A stretch of 64,000 nucleotides of DNA, taken from positions 61,592 to 125,591 of the forward strand of contig CAKRXU010000005.1 in the NCBI GenBank assembly GCA_934424575.1, written 5' to 3'. The notes below the pieces were generated by a model that searched no databases, had not been told where the DNA came from, and saw only the letters and a program-made list of their open reading frames with translations. This document shows, one piece after another, positions 40,482-50,093 of the stretch; positions within the stretch are counted from its first letter, which is position 1, and each line of letters opens with the position of its first letter. Source of the stretch: an uncultured Blautia sp. Its GTDB lineage: Bacteria > Bacillota > Clostridia > Lachnospirales > Lachnospiraceae. A program made the position numbers and the translations under genes.

Positions 40482-41753
40482 ATGAAGGTTGCTAAAAATC
40501 TGATCATCCTTTTCGTTTTTATCCTTGCAGTTGTCTGTCTTGGCGGCTGTTCCCACCTCGATAAAACCGATGTCAAAGCAGTGATCAGCAATGAACTGAA
40601 TCTCCTCAAGGATCTGGACTCTGACACTACCCAGAAATATGTATCCTATAAGGAATTATTTCCCGACGCCGAAAATGAAACCTCTCTTTCTAAAGAAGTA
40701 AAAGAAGTTTTTTCTCTCTTTTTTCAGGATTTTGACTATCAGATCCTGGATATTGACGTCGACGAAGATAAAAAAGAAGCCACAGCCAAACTAAAACTCA
40801 CCACCATAGATGCAGAAACCCTCGCTTCTGATTATGCCGAAGCGTCCCTGAAAGCAGCTATCCTGAACGCAGCAGATTCTGATTCCGATACTACGGAAGA
40901 AACAGACACTTCGCTCGAGAATCGTTATCTGATCCTGGATGATCTGCTGAAGCAGAATCACTATGGAACTGTGGACCAGGAATGTACCATAAAGTTAACA
41001 GACAACGGTACATCCAGACAGGAGTGGGAGATCGTGCGGACCCATACTCTGGAAAATAATCTTGTCGGCGGTCTCATGACCTATCTCTCCGACAGTGACC
41101 TTATGTCTCCGGAAAAAACACTGTCTGTCTATTTAGATACCCTCAAAACCATGGATTCCAAGCAAATGGGCAATTATCTTGGCCTGGAAAGTCTTTTGAA
41201 TACTTCAGATTCTGCCAAGAATTCCATCGCATCAGCACTTGTTGATCAGGTTCACAAAACTCTTGATTATCAGATCACCAGCTGCGATATCCAAAGTTAT
41301 AATGCTGTTGTAACTACAGAAATCACAACTTTTGACAGTGCCTCCATCCTTTCTGATTATCAGGACAGCCGGGATGCCTATCTTTCTTCTGTTGACGCCG
41401 TTATTGATGGCTCTTCCAAGAGATACGAACACTCTCTGGAACTCCTTCTGGACAGCATCAAAGATAACTCTGATACGGTTACCTCTTCTGTTACTTTTCA
41501 TCTGACCAACGATGGTGCCTCCTGGAAACTGCTGGAAAACAGTGAAGCGATCGGAAATGCCATATTCGGAACACTCAGCACCACACCAGTTCCAGACGAA
41601 GACAGTGCTCTGTCCGATGACGAAACCGATGATGATTTTTCAGATGATAGCTTCTCAGACTCCTCCGAGTATGACGATACAGATGATACTTACGATTCTG
41701 ACAATGATTTTGCAGATGATACCGGAAATGATGACAGCTCTTATGAAGAATAA
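40482..41753 (+). CDS. Acidic-tailed lipoprotein with duplicated domain (hypothetical)
   Basis: About 423 aa. It has a lipoprotein signal peptide: MKVAKNLIILFVFILAVVC then lipobox LGGC with Cys 22. Two related segments, FDYQILDIDVDEDKKEATAK and LDYQITSCDIQSYNAVVTTE, show an internal duplication of about 180 residues each, similar to a DUF5105-like layout (recalled, not searched). The last ~50 residues are almost all Asp, Ser, Glu and Thr (DDETDDDFSDDSFSDSSEYD). The start is ATG at 40482 with AAAGGA 9 nt upstream; an upstream frame lacks a site. It is divergent from the exporter operon and may be regulated with it. Confidence 0.82.
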   Translation: MKVAKNLIILFVFILAVVCLGGCSHLDKTDVKAVISNELNLLKDLDSDTTQKYVSYKELFPDAENETSLSKEVKEVFSLFFQDFDYQILDIDVDEDKKEATAKLKLTTIDAETLASDYAEASLKAAILNAADSDSDTTEETDTSLENRYLILDDLLKQNHYGTVDQECTIKLTDNGTSRQEWEIVRTHTLENNLVGGLMTYLSDSDLMSPEKTLSVYLDTLKTMDSKQMGNYLGLESLLNTSDSAKNSIASALVDQVHKTLDYQITSCDIQSYNAVVTTEITTFDSASILSDYQDSRDAYLSSVDAVIDGSSKRYEHSLELLLDSIKDNSDTVTSSVTFHLTNDGASWKLLENSEAIGNAIFGTLSTTPVPDEDSALSDDETDDDFSDDSFSDSSEYDDTDDTYDSDNDFADDTGNDDSSYEE

Positions 41754-41790
41754 CGTTATCCTTCCATAAAACTGACCGTTTTTTATAAAG

Positions 41791-41835
41791 AAACTCCTGC
41801 CGCATCTCTGTCTCAGAGACTGGCAGGAGTTTTTT
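41791..41835. terminator. Bidirectional terminator between lipoprotein gene and aspS
   Basis: AAACTCCTGCC pairs with GGCAGGAGTTT, with inner TCTCTG/CAGAGA and A/T runs at both ends. It serves both convergent genes. Confidence 0.92.
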
Positions 41836-41846
41836 GATTTCTTTTA

Positions 41847-43643
41847 TTATTCAGCTTCTTCCGGAGCTGTCTCAAGTCCAAGTTCTTCAAGCTGCTGCTC
41901 GCTTACTCTGCTCGGTGATTCTGTCATCAGGCAGGATGCGTCTTTTACCTTCGGGAAGGCAATGACGTCACGGATGCTGTCAACTTTTGCCATCAGCATT
42001 ACGAGACGGTCAAGTCCATAAGCCAGTCCAGCGTGAGGCGGAACTCCGTATTTGAATGCATTCAGGAGGAATCCGAACTGTTCGTAAGCAGCTTCTTTGG
42101 TGAAGCCAAGCATCTCGAACATCTTCTCCTGGATATCATTCTGGTGGATTCGAACACTACCACCACCGATCTCGTTACCATTCAGTACGATATCGTATGC
42201 TTTTGCACGGATCTTTCCAAGGTCTCCGCTCTCGATCAGCGGGATATCCTCATCCATCAGCATGGTGAATGGATGATGCATTGCTGTGTAACGGTTTTCT
42301 TCTTCGTTCCACTCAAGAAGCGGGAACTCTGTTACCCATACGAAACGGTATTCGTTCTTATCAAGAAGATCCATCTGTTTTGCAAGTTCTACACGGAGAG
42401 CTCCGAGAACATCGTATACAACTTTGTTCTTGTCTGCTGCAAAGAGAAGCAGGTCACCCGGCTTACCTTCCATAGCCTGAACAAGTGCATCCATCTCTTC
42501 TTCTGTCATGAATTTGGCAAAAGAAGATTTGCGTGTACCGTCTTCTGCGATTGCAATATAAGCAAGACCTTTTGCACCATAAGTCTTTGCAAACTCAACG
42601 AGCTTGTCGATCTTCTTACGCGGCATGCTGCCCTGACCTTCTGCGTTGATACCACGAACGCTTCCGCCGGCCTCAAGAGCACCCTTAAATACTACAAATC
42701 CACAATCCTTAACTACTTCGCTTACGTCATGCAGTTCCATTCCGAAACGCATATCCGGCTTGTCAGAACCGAAACGGTCCATAGCTTCCTGCCAGGTGAT
42801 TCTCTGGATCGGAAGTTTGACATCTACATCAAGAACTTCTTTGAACAGATATGCAAGGAATCTCTCATTTACGTCGATGACATCATCAACATCTACGAAA
42901 GAAAGCTCCATATCGATCTGTGTAAATTCCGGCTGACGGTCCGCACGAAGGTCTTCATCACGGAAGCAGCGTGCGATCTGGATATAGCGGTCATATCCGG
43001 AGCACATCAGAAGCTGTTTGTAAAGCTGCGGAGACTGCGGAAGTCCGTAGAAAGAACCTGGATGGATCCTGGACGGAACAAGGTAATCTCTTGCACCTTC
43101 CGGTGTACTCTTACCAAGCATCGGTGTCTCAACTTCAAGGAATCCTTCGTCTGTGAAGAATTTACGGGTGAGCATCATAACTTTGCTCTTCATCATCAGA
43201 TTTCTCTGAAGGTCTGGTCTTCTCAGGTCAAGATAACGGTATTTCAGACGGATTTCGTCTTTTGTCTTGCTGTTTTCCTCGATCGGGAAAGGCGGAACAT
43301 CAGACTCTGCCAGAATTCTTAAGGATTCTGCACGAAGTTCGAGTGCACCTGTAGCAAGGTTTTCGTTTACAGCGCCGCCACGGTTCTCAACAGTACCTGT
43401 AACTGCGATGACAAATTCACTTCTCAGTTTGCCGGCTTTTTCGAATCCTTCTTCATCGATGCCGCCGTTTTCAAAAATAACCTGCATGATCCCGGAACGG
43501 TCACGAAGATCAACAAAGACAAGTCCACCTTTGTTACGAGCCTTCTGAACCCATCCCATCAGGGTTACTTTGCTGCCAACCATATCGTTTGTTACTTCTG
43601 CACATCGGCATGTCCTGTGCAGACCTTTCATACTTTCAGCCAT
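41847..43643 (-). CDS. aspS: Aspartyl-tRNA synthetase
   Basis: 598 aa. The OB-fold anticodon domain lies at the N-terminus (VTLMGWVQKARNKGGLVFVD). Class-II motif 2 is FRDEDLRADRQPEFTQIDME and motif 3 is AGLAYGLDRLVMLMA. The bacterial insertion domain (about 300-410) is present, so it is the bacterial, not archaeal, type. It may charge tRNA-Asp only or also tRNA-Asn; the discriminating residues were not assessed. It is the last gene of the long housekeeping operon, 27 nt after hisS, with AAGGAG before the ATG. Confidence 0.98.
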   Translation of the reverse strand: MAESMKGLHRTCRCAEVTNDMVGSKVTLMGWVQKARNKGGLVFVDLRDRSGIMQVIFENGGIDEEGFEKAGKLRSEFVIAVTGTVENRGGAVNENLATGALELRAESLRILAESDVPPFPIEENSKTKDEIRLKYRYLDLRRPDLQRNLMMKSKVMMLTRKFFTDEGFLEVETPMLGKSTPEGARDYLVPSRIHPGSFYGLPQSPQLYKQLLMCSGYDRYIQIARCFRDEDLRADRQPEFTQIDMELSFVDVDDVIDVNERFLAYLFKEVLDVDVKLPIQRITWQEAMDRFGSDKPDMRFGMELHDVSEVVKDCGFVVFKGALEAGGSVRGINAEGQGSMPRKKIDKLVEFAKTYGAKGLAYIAIAEDGTRKSSFAKFMTEEEMDALVQAMEGKPGDLLLFAADKNKVVYDVLGALRVELAKQMDLLDKNEYRFVWVTEFPLLEWNEEENRYTAMHHPFTMLMDEDIPLIESGDLGKIRAKAYDIVLNGNEIGGGSVRIHQNDIQEKMFEMLGFTKEAAYEQFGFLLNAFKYGVPPHAGLAYGLDRLVMLMAKVDSIRDVIAFPKVKDASCLMTESPSRVSEQQLEELGLETAPEEAE

Positions 43644-43670
43644 GATTTTTCTCCTTTTGAAGCATTTATA

Positions 43671-44921
43671 TTATTTATTAAAGAATTCTACAAATTCTGT
43701 ATATCCTTCTGCGGTCATCTGTTCCTTCTGGAATTTCTTGTTTTTCTTCATGATAGAAATGTTGACCTGAACACCGTTCTTACGCTCTTCTTCTGCCTGT
43801 TTCAGGATCGGAAGAAGTTTATCTGCCGGCATGTTTTTCTCGATCAGATATGCTTTCTTGGCTGCGCTTGTCGGGATCTCATATCCTCTCTCCAGAAGCA
43901 GCATAACGATTCTCTCAAATCCGATGGAAAATCCACATGCAGATGTATTCTGACCTGTAAATTTACCGATCATCTCATCGTAACGTCCACCGCCGCCGAC
44001 AGAGCCGCCAAATTCATCCATTGCAATCTCAAAGATCGGGCCTGTGTAGTAAGACATTCCACGGACCAGAGTCGGATCGAAGGAGATCTTGAAATCTGCG
44101 TTCTTTACAGAATCTACTGCTGTGATGATAGTTTCCAGATCTTCTGCGACCTTCGGATCAAGGACATCACTCAGTTTCTCCTTGCAGTAGCGTACACCCT
44201 CGATATCGGAAGTGATCTCTTTGAACATACCAAGGTATGTATCAATGCTTTCTTTGCTGAAGCCTTCTTTTTCGAGTTCTTCTGCTACACCTTCAAGACC
44301 GATCTTGTCCATCTTGTCAAGAATGATAAATACAGTATCAAAGCTTTCCTCCGGGAAGCCGCTGTACTGTGCCATAGCCTTGAGGATCTTTCTGTCATTG
44401 ATACGGATCGTGAAGTTATGGAAATCCAGTTTGCCAAGCAGTGTGGTAGTTGCCATGACCAGCTCGATCTCTGCAAGGTAAGTGGACTCACCAAGAATAT
44501 CAATGTCACACTGCATGAACTGACGGAAACGACCTCTCTGCGGACGGTCTGCTCTCCATACATTTCCCATCTGCAGTGCCTTGAATGGTGCCGGAAGCTG
44601 GCTGGCATTGTTGGAATAATATCTGGAAAGCGGTACAGTCAGGTCATAACGAAGTCCGGAGTCTACCAGATCTGCCTCACACTCTGCTGTATCAAGTTTC
44701 AGTTTTTCTCCACGTTTGAGGATCTTGAAGATCAGTTTCTCATTTTCCCCACCCTGTTTGCTGCTGAGGTTCTCGATGTGCTCCACGCACGGAGTCTCAA
44801 TTGCTGTAAATCCGAATTTGCCGTAAGTTTCACGGATCATGTTCATCACATAATTACGGATCTCCATTTCCTTTGGTAAAATATCTTTCATACCGGTTAC
44901 CGGTTTTTTCTTTAATGCCAT
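43671..44921 (-). CDS. hisS: Histidyl-tRNA synthetase
   Basis: 416 aa. Class-II motif 2 is RADRPQRGRFRQFMQCDIDI, and the HisRS signatures LVRGMSYYTGPIFEIA and GGGGRYDEMIG are present. A C-terminal anticodon domain spans about residues 325-416. It charges tRNA-His. AGGAGG precedes the ATG. It lies between the HD-domain gene and aspS; the hisS-aspS order is conserved in Firmicutes. Confidence 0.98.
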   Translation of the reverse strand: MALKKKPVTGMKDILPKEMEIRNYVMNMIRETYGKFGFTAIETPCVEHIENLSSKQGGENEKLIFKILKRGEKLKLDTAECEADLVDSGLRYDLTVPLSRYYSNNASQLPAPFKALQMGNVWRADRPQRGRFRQFMQCDIDILGESTYLAEIELVMATTTLLGKLDFHNFTIRINDRKILKAMAQYSGFPEESFDTVFIILDKMDKIGLEGVAEELEKEGFSKESIDTYLGMFKEITSDIEGVRYCKEKLSDVLDPKVAEDLETIITAVDSVKNADFKISFDPTLVRGMSYYTGPIFEIAMDEFGGSVGGGGRYDEMIGKFTGQNTSACGFSIGFERIVMLLLERGYEIPTSAAKKAYLIEKNMPADKLLPILKQAEEERKNGVQVNISIMKKNKKFQKEQMTAEGYTEFVEFFNK

Positions 44922-44933
44922 GCTGTCCTCCTG

Positions 44934-45500
44934 TTATTTGTTATCATGTACCACTCTCTGAAATGCAAGAAAAACTTCCATATCAAAATTTTTGATCTCA
45001 TCAATCATCAGCTCTATCACACTGCTTACATCAAATGCCTTGCGGTAAGGTCTGTCTGAGATCAGTGCTGCATATACATCACAGACTCTCAGGATCCTGG
45101 CGCCTAAAGGAATACTGTCACCGGACAGATTGGATGGATATCCACTTCCATCATAATTTTCGTGGTGATAAAGGATACTCTGCAGAACAGTCTCCGAATA
45201 ATCCTGATCTTTCAGTTCTTCATAGCCAAGTGTCGAATGCATCCTGACATATTTCAGTTCCTCGATCAGAAGCGGATCATTTTCCTGTCCGTTAATGTAT
45301 CCTGTAAGTTTCAGTTTGCCAATATCATGAAGTATTCCTGCAATGGCAAGCTGGTAACAGAATTCCTCATCCTGCCCCAGCTCCTTCGCTACCGCATACG
45401 CAAGATTACTGACCGCAATTCCGTGATTCAGTTCGGCAGACAGATCAAATTCCAGAAGCCTGTCCGTGGACTTTATCTCTTCTTCTTGTGTCATTTCCAA
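44934..45500 (-). CDS. HD domain phosphohydrolase
   Basis: About 188 aa. HD-GYP-like features are visible: ILHDIGKLKLTGYI (metal ligands H and D), HSTLGYEEL, and ILYHHENYDGSGYPSNLSG, with ARILRVCDVYAAL. It probably hydrolyses cyclic nucleotides such as c-di-GMP or acts on a phosphoester. The start is TTG at 45498-45500, because GGAGG lies 8 nt upstream; the next ATG is at 45494 and further upstream codons precede the site. It sits 16 nt after hemZ and is read with hisS and aspS. Confidence 0.88.
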   Translation of the reverse strand: MEMTQEEEIKSTDRLLEFDLSAELNHGIAVSNLAYAVAKELGQDEEFCYQLAIAGILHDIGKLKLTGYINGQENDPLLIEELKYVRMHSTLGYEELKDQDYSETVLQSILYHHENYDGSGYPSNLSGDSIPLGARILRVCDVYAALISDRPYRKAFDVSSVIELMIDEIKNFDMEVFLAFQRVVHDNK

Positions 45501-45516
45501 CGTATATACCTCCTGC

Positions 45517-47046
45517 CTAGAGCCACTTCTGTATTCCTGCACGTTTTCTTTCTATCATTTCATCGATACGGGAAATATAATTAGTTACATCTTTGACATT
45601 TTCTACACGCTCGATGCGTCTGCCATGATCAAAGACCAGTTTGGATGAGCCGCCTGCCCCAAGGGCAATGATCGGCTGTTTTTCTTCCATAATTAGTATA
45701 TTGTAAATCCCGGCTTTGTCAACCTTTGCATAGCCTACATTTTCAAAATTACCCTTCATATTCTTCTGTCTGTACAGATAGTAAGGTCCCATTTCCATTT
45801 CATAGGCTGTTTTCATGGTCATATCCATGATCTCCTGGTTGTTCTCAAACGTCATTTCCTGATATTTGTCCTTAAACATATTCAGACGTGCCGCTCTCTT
45901 TACTGCCAGGGAATGTACCGTCAGGCTGTCAGGCGCAAGTCGTCTGACTTCTTCTAATGTGTGCTCGACCATCGCTTTGTCCTCACCTGGAAGTCCCACG
46001 ATCAGATCCATATTGATATTGTCGAACCCACACTCTCTTGCAAGCTTAAATGCCTGCTCTGTTTCCTGCACTGTATGTCTGCGTCCGATGATATCCAGTG
46101 TCTCCTGATTCATGGTCTGTGGATTTACAGAAATCCTCGTGACAGGATAATTACGGATCATCATCAGTTTTTCTCTGGTGATACTGTCCGGTCTTCCTGC
46201 CTCGATCGTAAATTCCACAAGATGCTCGCAGTCAAAATGTTCCATAAGGGAATCAAACAGGACTTTCAACTGTTCCGGTTCCAGAGTAGTTGGTGTTCCG
46301 CCGCCAATGTAGACAGTGTCCAGTTTTTTACCCTTTTGTTTCATAATCTCAGAGACAGCTTTGATTTCTTTGCACAAAGCCTCGAGATACAGATCTACCC
46401 TGTCCTTCCACTGTTTCAGAGGATAGGAACTGAAAGAACAGTAGAGACAGATGCTCGGACAGAACGGGATTCCGACGTAAAGACTGTAACCATTCTCATA
46501 ATCAATGTCCTTAAGGATCTCCCTCTCTCTGTTTGCGATTGTGATCGCCAGTGCAGTCTTCTCGGGGCTGACCATGTAGCGGTCTCTCATTTCCTGCGCT
46601 GCTTCTGTGTTTTTCATTCCGGACTCAATCAGTCCCATTGCCAGCTTCGCCGGACGGATGCCGGTCAGATTTCCCCATGGAAGGGTTTTGCCCGTCAGTC
46701 TGACCAATAACCTGTACAGTTCCAGTTTCACAATGTCCTTACGTTCTTTACGGATCGCGTGTGCCTGTTCTTTCGCATCATTATCTTCGGATGCTGAACA
46801 AGAAACAAGGGCATCCGAAGACTGCCCTTCTACAAATTCTGCACTTGTCGCACCTTTGTTCTCCTGGTCCTCATAACGGATCAGACAGGACTTATCCTGC
46901 TTTTCGATCCGGAAATAAAGATCACAGCCCTCCTGTCTCTCATCATAGGAAGAAGTGATCTCACTTCCCGGATAAAAAGCACGGATCAGTTCATAAATAT
47001 CATGTTCAAATTCTTTATCAAGAAAAAGTATATCAATCTTATACAA
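45517..47046 (-). CDS. hemZ: Coproporphyrinogen dehydrogenase HemZ (radical SAM)
   Basis: About 509 aa. The radical-SAM cluster is PFCPSICLYCSFSS (CxxxCxxC, about residue 190-200), followed by TVYIGGGTPTTL and the HemN-type RISVNPQTMN and NMDLIVGLPGE. HemZ acts in anaerobic heme synthesis or as a related radical enzyme. The N-terminal ~160 residues are the HemZ-specific part. The start is TTG at 47044-47046, with AGAGG 10 nt upstream and overlapping the MBL gene's end by 8 nt. An ATG at 47067 is a weaker option. Downstream is the HD-domain gene. Confidence 0.9.
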   Translation of the reverse strand: MYKIDILFLDKEFEHDIYELIRAFYPGSEITSSYDERQEGCDLYFRIEKQDKSCLIRYEDQENKGATSAEFVEGQSSDALVSCSASEDNDAKEQAHAIRKERKDIVKLELYRLLVRLTGKTLPWGNLTGIRPAKLAMGLIESGMKNTEAAQEMRDRYMVSPEKTALAITIANREREILKDIDYENGYSLYVGIPFCPSICLYCSFSSYPLKQWKDRVDLYLEALCKEIKAVSEIMKQKGKKLDTVYIGGGTPTTLEPEQLKVLFDSLMEHFDCEHLVEFTIEAGRPDSITREKLMMIRNYPVTRISVNPQTMNQETLDIIGRRHTVQETEQAFKLARECGFDNINMDLIVGLPGEDKAMVEHTLEEVRRLAPDSLTVHSLAVKRAARLNMFKDKYQEMTFENNQEIMDMTMKTAYEMEMGPYYLYRQKNMKGNFENVGYAKVDKAGIYNILIMEEKQPIIALGAGGSSKLVFDHGRRIERVENVKDVTNYISRIDEMIERKRAGIQKWL

Positions 47047-47668
47047 ATGGATTGTACCTCTTTTCATAACCGATTGTTGTCGATGCATCATGTCCCGGAT
47101 ATACCTCTGTCTCATCCGGCAGTGCATCCAGAAGACGGTGAAGACTTCTGACGATGGCTGCTGTACTGCCCTCCGGGAAATCCGTTCTTCCTACCGATCC
47201 CTGGAATACGGTGTCACCACTGAAAAGCACACCCTCATCCTTGAGATAATAACAGCAGCTTCCAACAGTATGTCCCGGTGTCTCGATCATCTGTACAGAA
47301 AATCCTGCCAGTTCTACGACCTGAAGATCCTTAAGATAAACATCTGCATCCAGCGTACAGCTTCCATGCCCAAACACCGACAGGTTCACCTTCGGATTCA
47401 GAAGTGTTGTCTCTTCCTTCTCACTCGCATAGATTGGAATATTGTATTTCTTTCGCACCTCATCTGCTGCCATGATATGATCAAAATGGCCATGTGTCAG
47501 AAGAATTCCGACAGGCTTGCCCTGCATCTCGGAAACTTTGCGCTCGATCGTATCTGCCGCATCTCCCGGATCCACGATCAGCAGTTCACCTGTTTCTTTA
47601 TTTTTGAGGAAGTAGCAGTTTGTGTATACACTTCCGACGATGCATTTTTGTAATTCCAGTTTTTTCAT
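47039..47668 (-). CDS. MBL-fold metallo-hydrolase (glyoxalase II-like)
   Basis: 209 aa. The zinc motif THGHFDHI (HxHxDH) is near residue 60, followed by TPGHTVGSCCYYL and LFSGDTVFQGSVGRTDFP. The pattern matches small bacterial glyoxalase-II-like hydrolases. It probably hydrolyses a thioester, but the substrate is unproven. It has AGGAG before the ATG. It follows relA and overlaps the hemZ start. Confidence 0.93.
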   Translation of the reverse strand: MKKLELQKCIVGSVYTNCYFLKNKETGELLIVDPGDAADTIERKVSEMQGKPVGILLTHGHFDHIMAADEVRKKYNIPIYASEKEETTLLNPKVNLSVFGHGSCTLDADVYLKDLQVVELAGFSVQMIETPGHTVGSCCYYLKDEGVLFSGDTVFQGSVGRTDFPEGSTAAIVRSLHRLLDALPDETEVYPGHDASTTIGYEKRYNPFV

Positions 47669-47694
47669 GCACTCTTTCTCCTATATATTGCTCA

Positions 47695-50028
47695 TCAGCC
47701 TGGAGTTCCACGCTCTACATCAAGTACGCTCTCGATCTGACGGAGTTTCTCAATGAGCGATGCCAGTTCTTCCTTGCTTCCGATCTCAAAGCTGATGGAA
47801 ATTGTGGCTTTCTCCTGCTTGTTGGTACGGCTGTTGATCGTTCGCATATCAATCTTACGTTCTGTGAATACTTTAGAGAGGTCTACCAGAAGACCTGTAC
47901 GGTTATTTGCAAATACCTGAATATCTGCCATATATTTCTCAGAGCTCTTGTTCTCTGTCGGCTGCCATTCTGCCTCGATCAGACGGGAACGGTCCGTCTC
48001 TGACATGTTCAGAACGTTTACACAGTCTGTTCTGTGGATCGTGATTCCACGGCCTCTTGTGACAAAACCTACGATCTCATCTCCCGGGATCGGACTGCAG
48101 CACTTGGAAAAGCGGACTGCAACATCATGGATGCCCTTTACTACGATTCCGCCCTTATTCTTGGTTATATGAAGCTTCTCCTGCTGTTCACCGGCAGCCT
48201 CAAGAACCTGCTCATCGGTAAGATGCTTCTGATTTTCTTTCTCATAAGCTTCCAGCAGTTTGTTGAAGACCTGACCTTCTTTCAGTCCGCCATGTCCGAT
48301 TGCTGCCAGCACAGAATCCCAGTCGCGGAAACCATATTTACGCATAACGGATTCCAGAAACTGTGATTTCGTATAATTACTGATCTTATATCCCTTGGAC
48401 TTCGCATACTGTGTCAGCATTTCCTTGCCCTTGAGGATATTGTCTTCTTTGAGTTCTTTCTTAAACCACTGATTGATTTTGTTCTTTGCCTGTGTACTCT
48501 TGACGATCTTGAGCCAGTCACGACTCGGTCCCTGGGAGTTCATAGAAGTGATGATCTCGATACGGTCACCGTTCTTGATCTGATATTCGATCGGAACAAG
48601 TTTGCCATTTACTCTCGCACCTACCATACGATTTCCTACCGCACTGTGTACACTGTACGCAAAGTCGATCGGTGTAGAACCATTTGGCAGAGTCTTGACA
48701 TCTCCCTGCGGGGTAAAGCAGTAAACACTGTCCGCAAAAAGGTCCAGGTCATTCTTGAGAAGACTCATGAACTCCCTGTTATCGGACATGTCCTTCTGCC
48801 ACTCAAGGATCTGACGGAGCCAGTTCAGTTTCTCCTCCTCACGCTTGTCCACCGGAAGTTTGCCATCGGAAGATTCCTTATATTTCCAGTGTGCAGCGAT
48901 ACCATACTCAGCAGTCTTGTGCATTTCGAAGGTACGGATCTGGATCTCAAACGGCTGTCCATTCGGTCCGATCAGTGTGGTATGCAGGGACTGATACATG
49001 TTTGGCTTCGGCATGGCAATGTAATCCTTGAATCTGCCCGGGATCGGTTTGTACATCTCATGGATAACACCAAGTGCTGCATAACAGTCCTTGACAGTAT
49101 CTACCAGAATGCGGACCGCAAACAGATCATAGATCTGATCGATCGTCTTGTCCTGATTGACCATCTTCTTGTAAATGCTGAAGAAATGCTTGATCCTGCC
49201 ATCCACCTGTGCCTTGATCCCAGCATCATCCATATGCTGCTTGACCTGTCCGACAATGTTATTGACAAATTTCTGACGCTCACTCTTACGAAGCGCAACC
49301 TTCTTGACCAGATCATAATATACATCCGGCTTGAGGTATTTTAGAGACAGGTCATCCAGCTCTACCTTGATCTTAGAAATACCAAGACGCATGGCAATCG
49401 GAGCATAGATATCCATAGTCTCTCTTGCCTTTTCCTGCTGTTTCTCCGGTCTCATATACTGCAGGGTACGCATATTATGAAGTCGGTCAGCAAGTTTGAT
49501 CAGAATTACACGGATATCCTTTGCCATAGCAAGAAACATCTTACGAAGATTTTCTGCCTGCTGTTCTACCTTGTCTGCGGAGTAGCTCAACTGTCCCAGT
49601 TTTGTCACACCATCTACAAGAAGCGCAACTTCTGCGCCAAACTCTTTTTCCAGTTCCTCACAGGTCATCCAGGTATCTTCTACCGAATCATGAAGAAGAC
49701 CTGCAACAATTGTTTCTTTGTCCAGTTCGAGATCAGCAAGGATGATCGCAACACACAGCGGATGAATGATATACGGTTCTCCTGACTTTCTCTTCTGATC
49801 CTTATGTGCTTCTCTTGCAACCTCATATGCCTTCTCTATCATAGAAATATCCGTAGAAGGATGATATTTCTTTACACTGGAGATCAGCTCATCGTATAAG
49901 ACCTCCGGACTTGTAAAATCATTCATGGATTTCACTGCCGCATCTGCTCGTTTTACAGATTCCAGTTTTTCTTTTTCTACCTGATCCGGATTCTTCTCAG
50001 GCTGTGTATTTTGTTTCTTCTCTGCCAT
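47695..50028 (-). CDS. relA: Bifunctional (p)ppGpp synthetase/hydrolase
   Basis: About 777 aa. The hydrolase HD domain contains LHDSVEDTWMTCEELEKEFG (about 105). The synthetase domain has RLHNMRTLQYM and YQSLHTTLIGPNGQPFEIQIRT. A TGS domain follows (VYCFTPQGDVKTLPNGSTPI, about 440), then a zinc-finger/helical part and a C-terminal ACT domain (ISFEIGSKEELASL). It makes and degrades the stringent-response alarmone. The start is ATG at 50026-50028 with AGGTGG upstream; an ATG at 50052 has no site. It is read from the apt promoter. Confidence 0.96.
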   Translation of the reverse strand: MAEKKQNTQPEKNPDQVEKEKLESVKRADAAVKSMNDFTSPEVLYDELISSVKKYHPSTDISMIEKAYEVAREAHKDQKRKSGEPYIIHPLCVAIILADLELDKETIVAGLLHDSVEDTWMTCEELEKEFGAEVALLVDGVTKLGQLSYSADKVEQQAENLRKMFLAMAKDIRVILIKLADRLHNMRTLQYMRPEKQQEKARETMDIYAPIAMRLGISKIKVELDDLSLKYLKPDVYYDLVKKVALRKSERQKFVNNIVGQVKQHMDDAGIKAQVDGRIKHFFSIYKKMVNQDKTIDQIYDLFAVRILVDTVKDCYAALGVIHEMYKPIPGRFKDYIAMPKPNMYQSLHTTLIGPNGQPFEIQIRTFEMHKTAEYGIAAHWKYKESSDGKLPVDKREEEKLNWLRQILEWQKDMSDNREFMSLLKNDLDLFADSVYCFTPQGDVKTLPNGSTPIDFAYSVHSAVGNRMVGARVNGKLVPIEYQIKNGDRIEIITSMNSQGPSRDWLKIVKSTQAKNKINQWFKKELKEDNILKGKEMLTQYAKSKGYKISNYTKSQFLESVMRKYGFRDWDSVLAAIGHGGLKEGQVFNKLLEAYEKENQKHLTDEQVLEAAGEQQEKLHITKNKGGIVVKGIHDVAVRFSKCCSPIPGDEIVGFVTRGRGITIHRTDCVNVLNMSETDRSRLIEAEWQPTENKSSEKYMADIQVFANNRTGLLVDLSKVFTERKIDMRTINSRTNKQEKATISISFEIGSKEELASLIEKLRQIESVLDVERGTPG

Positions 50029-50093
50029 TCTCTCCCACCTGCCTGCCAACATTTAGATTTTGTATCTGTGCTTCTTATCGGGTTACTTCTGAA

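Noticed and set aside
42033..43322. Plus-strand open frame of 429 codons
   Set aside because: It is antisense to aspS, whose conserved motifs are clear. The composition is a Cys/Phe-rich shadow of a well-conserved gene.
43617..44879. Plus-strand open frame of 420 codons
   Set aside because: It is the antisense shadow of hisS, with no ribosome site or recognisable domain.
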